Of a stretch of DNA of 64,000 nucleotides, positions 61,207-64,000 are shown piece after piece; positions within the stretch are counted from its first letter, which is position 1, and every line of letters begins with the position of its first letter. This stretch comes from Bog-473 sp963742035 (GTDB lineage Bacteria; Actinomycetota; Acidimicrobiia; Acidimicrobiales; RAAP-2). The stretch spans positions 124,001-188,000 of the forward strand of contig CAVUKH010000007.1 in the NCBI GenBank assembly GCA_963742035.1. Direction: 5' to 3'. A program made the position numbers and the translations under genes. Under the pieces are notes generated by a model. That model was not told the DNA's origin. It did not search any database and was given only the letters and a program-made list of their open reading frames with translations.

Positions 61207-63153
61207 ATGGAGACCCTCTGGCCGCAGATCGAGCGCCTCCTGCCCACGGTCTCCAAGCCCGCCCGCTATATCGGGGGTGAGCAGGGATCGGTCTATCCCG
61301 AGCATGCCCCGGGCACCGTGGCCTGGCTCCTGCTCTACCCGGACACCTATGAGATCGGCCTACCCAATCAGGGGCTGCAGATCCTCTATGAAATCCTCAA
61401 CGAGCGTCCGGACGCGCTGGCCGAGCGCGCCTACGCCCCCTGGGTCGACATGGAGGCCGCCATGCGGGTGGCCGGCGTGCCGCTCTTCAGCGTGGAACAG
61501 CACCTGCCCGCAGCCGACTTCGACGTGCTGGCCTTCAACCTGTCGGCCGAACTCGTCTACACCAACCTGCTCAACATGATCGACCTGGCCGGGCTTCCAG
61601 TGCACGGCGCGGATCGGGGTGGCGCCGACGCGCTGGTCGTGGCGGGTGGCCACTGCGTCTACAACCCCGAGCCGCTGGCCGATTTCGTCGACGCGTTCGT
61701 CCTCGGCGACGGCGAGGAGGTCGTGGGCGAGATCAACGAGGTCGTGGCCACCTGGTTGAGCGGGTCCTCCCCTCAGGAGCGCGACCGGACGGCCGTACTC
61801 CATGCGCTGGCGGGTATCGACGGGGTCTACGTGCCGGCGCTCTACGTCCCGTCCTACGAGAACGGGCGACTGGTGTCGACCGTCCCGGCGGCCCCGAGCG
61901 TGCCCGCGGAGGTGGCAAAGCGGACGATCAGCGACCTGGCCGACTGGCCCTATCCCACCCGTCCCCTCGTCCCTTTGACGGAGGTCGTGCACGACCGCCT
62001 CAACGTCGAGGTGTTCCGCGGCTGCACGCGTGGTTGTCGTTTCTGCCAGGCAGGCATGATCACCCGGCCCGTGCGTGAGCGCCCAGCTGCCCAGGTGCGC
62101 GCCATGGTGCAACGTGGCCTGGAGTGGAGCGGCCAGGACGAGGTTGCGCTGACCTCGTTGTCCTCGGCGGACTTCTCGGGCATTGAGGAGACCGTGCGCG
62201 ACATCGTCGACGACCCCGACTTCGGCGGTCGGGTCTCGGTGAGCCTCCCATCGCTCCGGGTGGATGCCTTCACGGTTGGGACGGCCGCCGAAATTCAGAA
62301 GGTGCGCCGTACCGGGCTCACCTTCGCCCCCGAGGGGGGCACCTGGCGGATGCGCACGGTCATCAACAAGCTGATCACGGAGGAAGACCTCTACAGCGCC
62401 GTCGATGCCGCCTTCAGTCAGGGCTGGCGCCGGATCAAGCTCTATTTCCTGATCGGCCTGCCCACCGAGCTCGATGAGGACGTGCTGGGCATCGCACAGC
62501 TCGGCGCGCGCTGTGTCGAGATCGGCCGGAAGTACCACAAAGGGGTCACCGTGGTCGCCTCCGTGGGTGGCTTCGTGCCGAAGCCCCATACTCCGTTCCA
62601 ATGGTTCGGTCAGGACACCGTCGCCGAGCTGGAACGCAAGGTGGCGCTCCTGCGCGACGCGGCCAGGCGTACCCGCGGCCTCACGATCCGCTGGCACGAA
62701 CCGGCCGCGTCCGTGGCGGAGGGCCTGGCCAGTCGAGGCGATCGGCGGATGGGTGCCGTGATCGAGCGCGTGTGGCGGGCCGGCGGCACCTTCCAGGAAT
62801 GGTCGGAGCGCTTCGATCTGGCGCTCTGGCAGGACGCTCTCGCCGCCGAGGGGCTCAGTGTCGAAGAGGTGTGCCATCGGGACCGCGAGGCCCACGAGGC
62901 CCTTCCCTGGGACCACATCTCGGCCGGCCTCCATCGTGACTTCCTCTGGGATGACTGGCAGGACGCGCTGGCCAGCGTGGCCGTCGAGGATTGCCGCTGG
63001 ACCCCCTGCTACGACTGCGGCGCCTGCACCGGCTTCGGGCTCGAGCACGTGGTGGCATCGCCCCTCCCGCCCGCCGGTGGGAGCCAGGGCACGGGTCAGG
63101 ACCTCAGCGTCGGGGACCGGATCCCGGTGCGCCTGGTCAGCCGTGTTTCCTGA
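61207..63153 (+). CDS. TIGR03960-type B12-binding-like radical SAM protein
   Basis: The protein has 648 residues. An N-terminal cobalamin-binding-like region (VAWLLLYPDTYEIGLPNQGLQIL) precedes the radical SAM motif RGCTRGCRFCQAG with Cys273, Cys277 and Cys280, and a C-terminal part follows with CYDCGACTG. It belongs to the family encoded beside DUF2344 and RNase E/G genes; the reaction is not known. ATG 61207 has TAGGGT 8 nt upstream, indicating a leaderless start. Its stop overlaps the DUF2344 GTG. Confidence 0.9.
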   Translation: METLWPQIERLLPTVSKPARYIGGEQGSVYPEHAPGTVAWLLLYPDTYEIGLPNQGLQILYEILNERPDALAERAYAPWVDMEAAMRVAGVPLFSVEQHLPAADFDVLAFNLSAELVYTNLLNMIDLAGLPVHGADRGGADALVVAGGHCVYNPEPLADFVDAFVLGDGEEVVGEINEVVATWLSGSSPQERDRTAVLHALAGIDGVYVPALYVPSYENGRLVSTVPAAPSVPAEVAKRTISDLADWPYPTRPLVPLTEVVHDRLNVEVFRGCTRGCRFCQAGMITRPVRERPAAQVRAMVQRGLEWSGQDEVALTSLSSADFSGIEETVRDIVDDPDFGGRVSVSLPSLRVDAFTVGTAAEIQKVRRTGLTFAPEGGTWRMRTVINKLITEEDLYSAVDAAFSQGWRRIKLYFLIGLPTELDEDVLGIAQLGARCVEIGRKYHKGVTVVASVGGFVPKPHTPFQWFGQDTVAELERKVALLRDAARRTRGLTIRWHEPAASVAEGLASRGDRRMGAVIERVWRAGGTFQEWSERFDLALWQDALAAEGLSVEEVCHRDREAHEALPWDHISAGLHRDFLWDDWQDALASVAVEDCRWTPCYDCGACTGFGLEHVVASPLPPAGGSQGTGQDLSVGDRIPVRLVSRVS

Positions 63154-63955
63154 CGGCCAGCGTCGTCTCCGCCTGCGCTTCACCAAGGCAGGGAAGATCC
63201 GGTTCACCAGCCATCGGGACGTCGCCCGCATGTGGGAGCGGGCGTTGCGGCGCAGTCGGCTGCCGCTGGCCTATTCGCAGGGGTTTGCGCCCCATCCGCT
63301 GCTCAGCTTCGGCCTGGCCCTGCCGACGGGGTGCGAATCCCTCGGCGAATACCTGGACATGCGCCTGGAAGCCGCCGGGCCCGAGGAGATCCCCCTCGCC
63401 GACCTGCCCGCCGCGCTGAGCGCACTCCTCCCTGCGGGGATCGATGTCGAGGCCGCGGCCCTCATCGGAGAAGCGGAGGGTTCGCTGCAGCAGGAGGTAG
63501 CATCGTGTGATTGGGAGCTGGAGGTGCTCGGAGTGCGGGATCAGGAGCTGCAGGAGCGGGTGGAAAAGATGCTCGCTGCTCCGATGCTCACCGTCAGGCG
63601 GGAACGGAAGGGTCGTCAAACCGAAGACGACATCCGTCCAGCCATCCGGACATTGTCCCTGACCAGCCCCAACGGTCATCTCCGGGCGGAATTGGCCACG
63701 CACCCGCGTGGTGTCCGCCCTGGTGACCTGGTAGCGGCCCTGGGTGCCCCCGCGGTACCCGGACGGGCCTGTCGAACGCATCAATGGATCGAACGCGATG
63801 GCGCTCGGTTCGAGCCGCTCCCTGTGAGCGAGCCCAGGACCGATGGCGACGCGACACAGCACGCGAGGAGGGCTTTCCCTCATGTCCGAGACGGAATTCA
63901 GCCAGAGCCCGGAGGGTCACCCCCCGGAGCCACCGGGGGGCAGCGCCGGCAGTAG
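63143..63955 (+). CDS. DUF2344 (TIGR03936) protein
   Basis: This 270-residue protein begins FPDGQRRLRLRFTKAGKIRFTSHRD and has RALRRSRLPLAYSQGFAPHP and FGLALPTGCESLGEYLDM, the DUF2344 pattern. It always accompanies the radical SAM gene and is presumed to work with it. GTG 63143 overlaps the upstream stop by 11 nt. Its last about 25 codons overlap the next gene and are Pro/Gly-rich, so that tail may be dispensable. Confidence 0.88.
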   Translation: MFPDGQRRLRLRFTKAGKIRFTSHRDVARMWERALRRSRLPLAYSQGFAPHPLLSFGLALPTGCESLGEYLDMRLEAAGPEEIPLADLPAALSALLPAGIDVEAAALIGEAEGSLQQEVASCDWELEVLGVRDQELQERVEKMLAAPMLTVRRERKGRQTEDDIRPAIRTLSLTSPNGHLRAELATHPRGVRPGDLVAALGAPAVPGRACRTHQWIERDGARFEPLPVSEPRTDGDATQHARRAFPHVRDGIQPEPGGSPPGATGGQRRQ

Positions 63956-64000
63956 CCCCCCTGACGGGCCGCGGGCTGCGCCCAGGCCGAAGCCGAAGAT
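63882..64000 (+). CDS. Start of next gene, probable RNase E/G family (partial)
   Basis: ATG 63882 is preceded by GGAGGG 8 nt upstream and opens a frame to the window edge: 39 codons, rich in Pro, Gly, Ser and Lys. In this gene order the next gene is usually the ribonuclease E/G-like protein with such a disordered start. No catalytic domain is inside the window, so the assignment is by position only. Confidence 0.5.
   Translation, partial: MSETEFSQSPEGHPPEPPGGSAGSSPPDGPRAAPRPKPK

Overview
The window is high-GC DNA from an actinobacterium. The lineage looks like Acidimicrobiia or a relative, but I cannot fix the species. The evidence is the gene order tig-clpP-clpX-folC-ndk-mreBCD-mrdA-(radical SAM, TIGR03960 type)-(DUF2344)-(RNase E/G-like start), enzymes of mycothiol and F420 type, SHOCT/DUF6325/DUF7144 small proteins, many GTG starts, and a recurrent TAnnnT box 6 to 10 nt upstream of start codons (leaderless style). 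The mreBCD genes imply a rod-shaped cell.

Layout. 0-10.2 kb is catabolic and surface-related: the N-terminus of an amidohydrolase (minus strand), an aldehyde dehydrogenase overlapping an N-acyl-D-amino-acid deacylase, a cassette of two FemAB/CelD-like acyltransferases around a family 2 glycosyltransferase, a peptidase E, a 2-hydroxyacid dehydrogenase and a divergent FGGY kinase with a 14-bp perfect palindrome between the last two. 10.2-14.5 kb carries three related secreted or anchored proteins sharing an 'AFAY...GSGTG' N-terminus. One has 15-residue tandem repeats, and three 20-bp iterons lie upstream. 14.5-16.7 kb holds an alcohol dehydrogenase and an SDR.

16.7-26.2 kb is an accessory stretch next to tRNA-His and tRNA-Arg. 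It contains two truncated IS481-type transposase pieces (17.0 and 24.9 kb), a frameshifted conserved gene, dispersed intergenic repeats and single-domain enzymes (DinB, DUF1254, SRPBCC, limonene-epoxide-hydrolase-like, methyltransferase, VOC, PPOX, YdeI). 26.2-37.8 kb has a beta-propeller lipoprotein, a DUF2142 membrane protein, an FkbM methyltransferase, a LOG protein, two DHA2-type exporters, a DUF3089 hydrolase, and a ParA ATPase followed by a small zinc-ribbon protein with two PLGKRALF motifs. tRNA-Pro lies at 37.8 kb.

37.8-46.6 kb looks like a stress or ion-homeostasis block: an Rrf2 regulator and a convergent cysteine-rich protein with a 25-bp palindromic operator, a SulP transporter, a diacylglycerol-kinase-like protein, PPK2, DUF7144, two SHOCT proteins around DUF6325, and a gamma-carbonic-anhydrase-like protein. 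46.7-51.1 kb has a hydrolase-adenylate cyclase fusion, a second deacylase, a DUF5679 zinc protein and a mycothiol-type enzyme. 51.1-64 kb is the conserved housekeeping block for protein quality control and cell-wall elongation. valS and rodA, often present in this block in Actinobacteria, are not at their usual places. The most interesting leads are the ParA/PLGKRALF pair, the Rrf2 operator with its cysteine-rich target, the AFAY-GSGTG secreted triad, and the IS481 geometry that suggests an 8-kb inversion.
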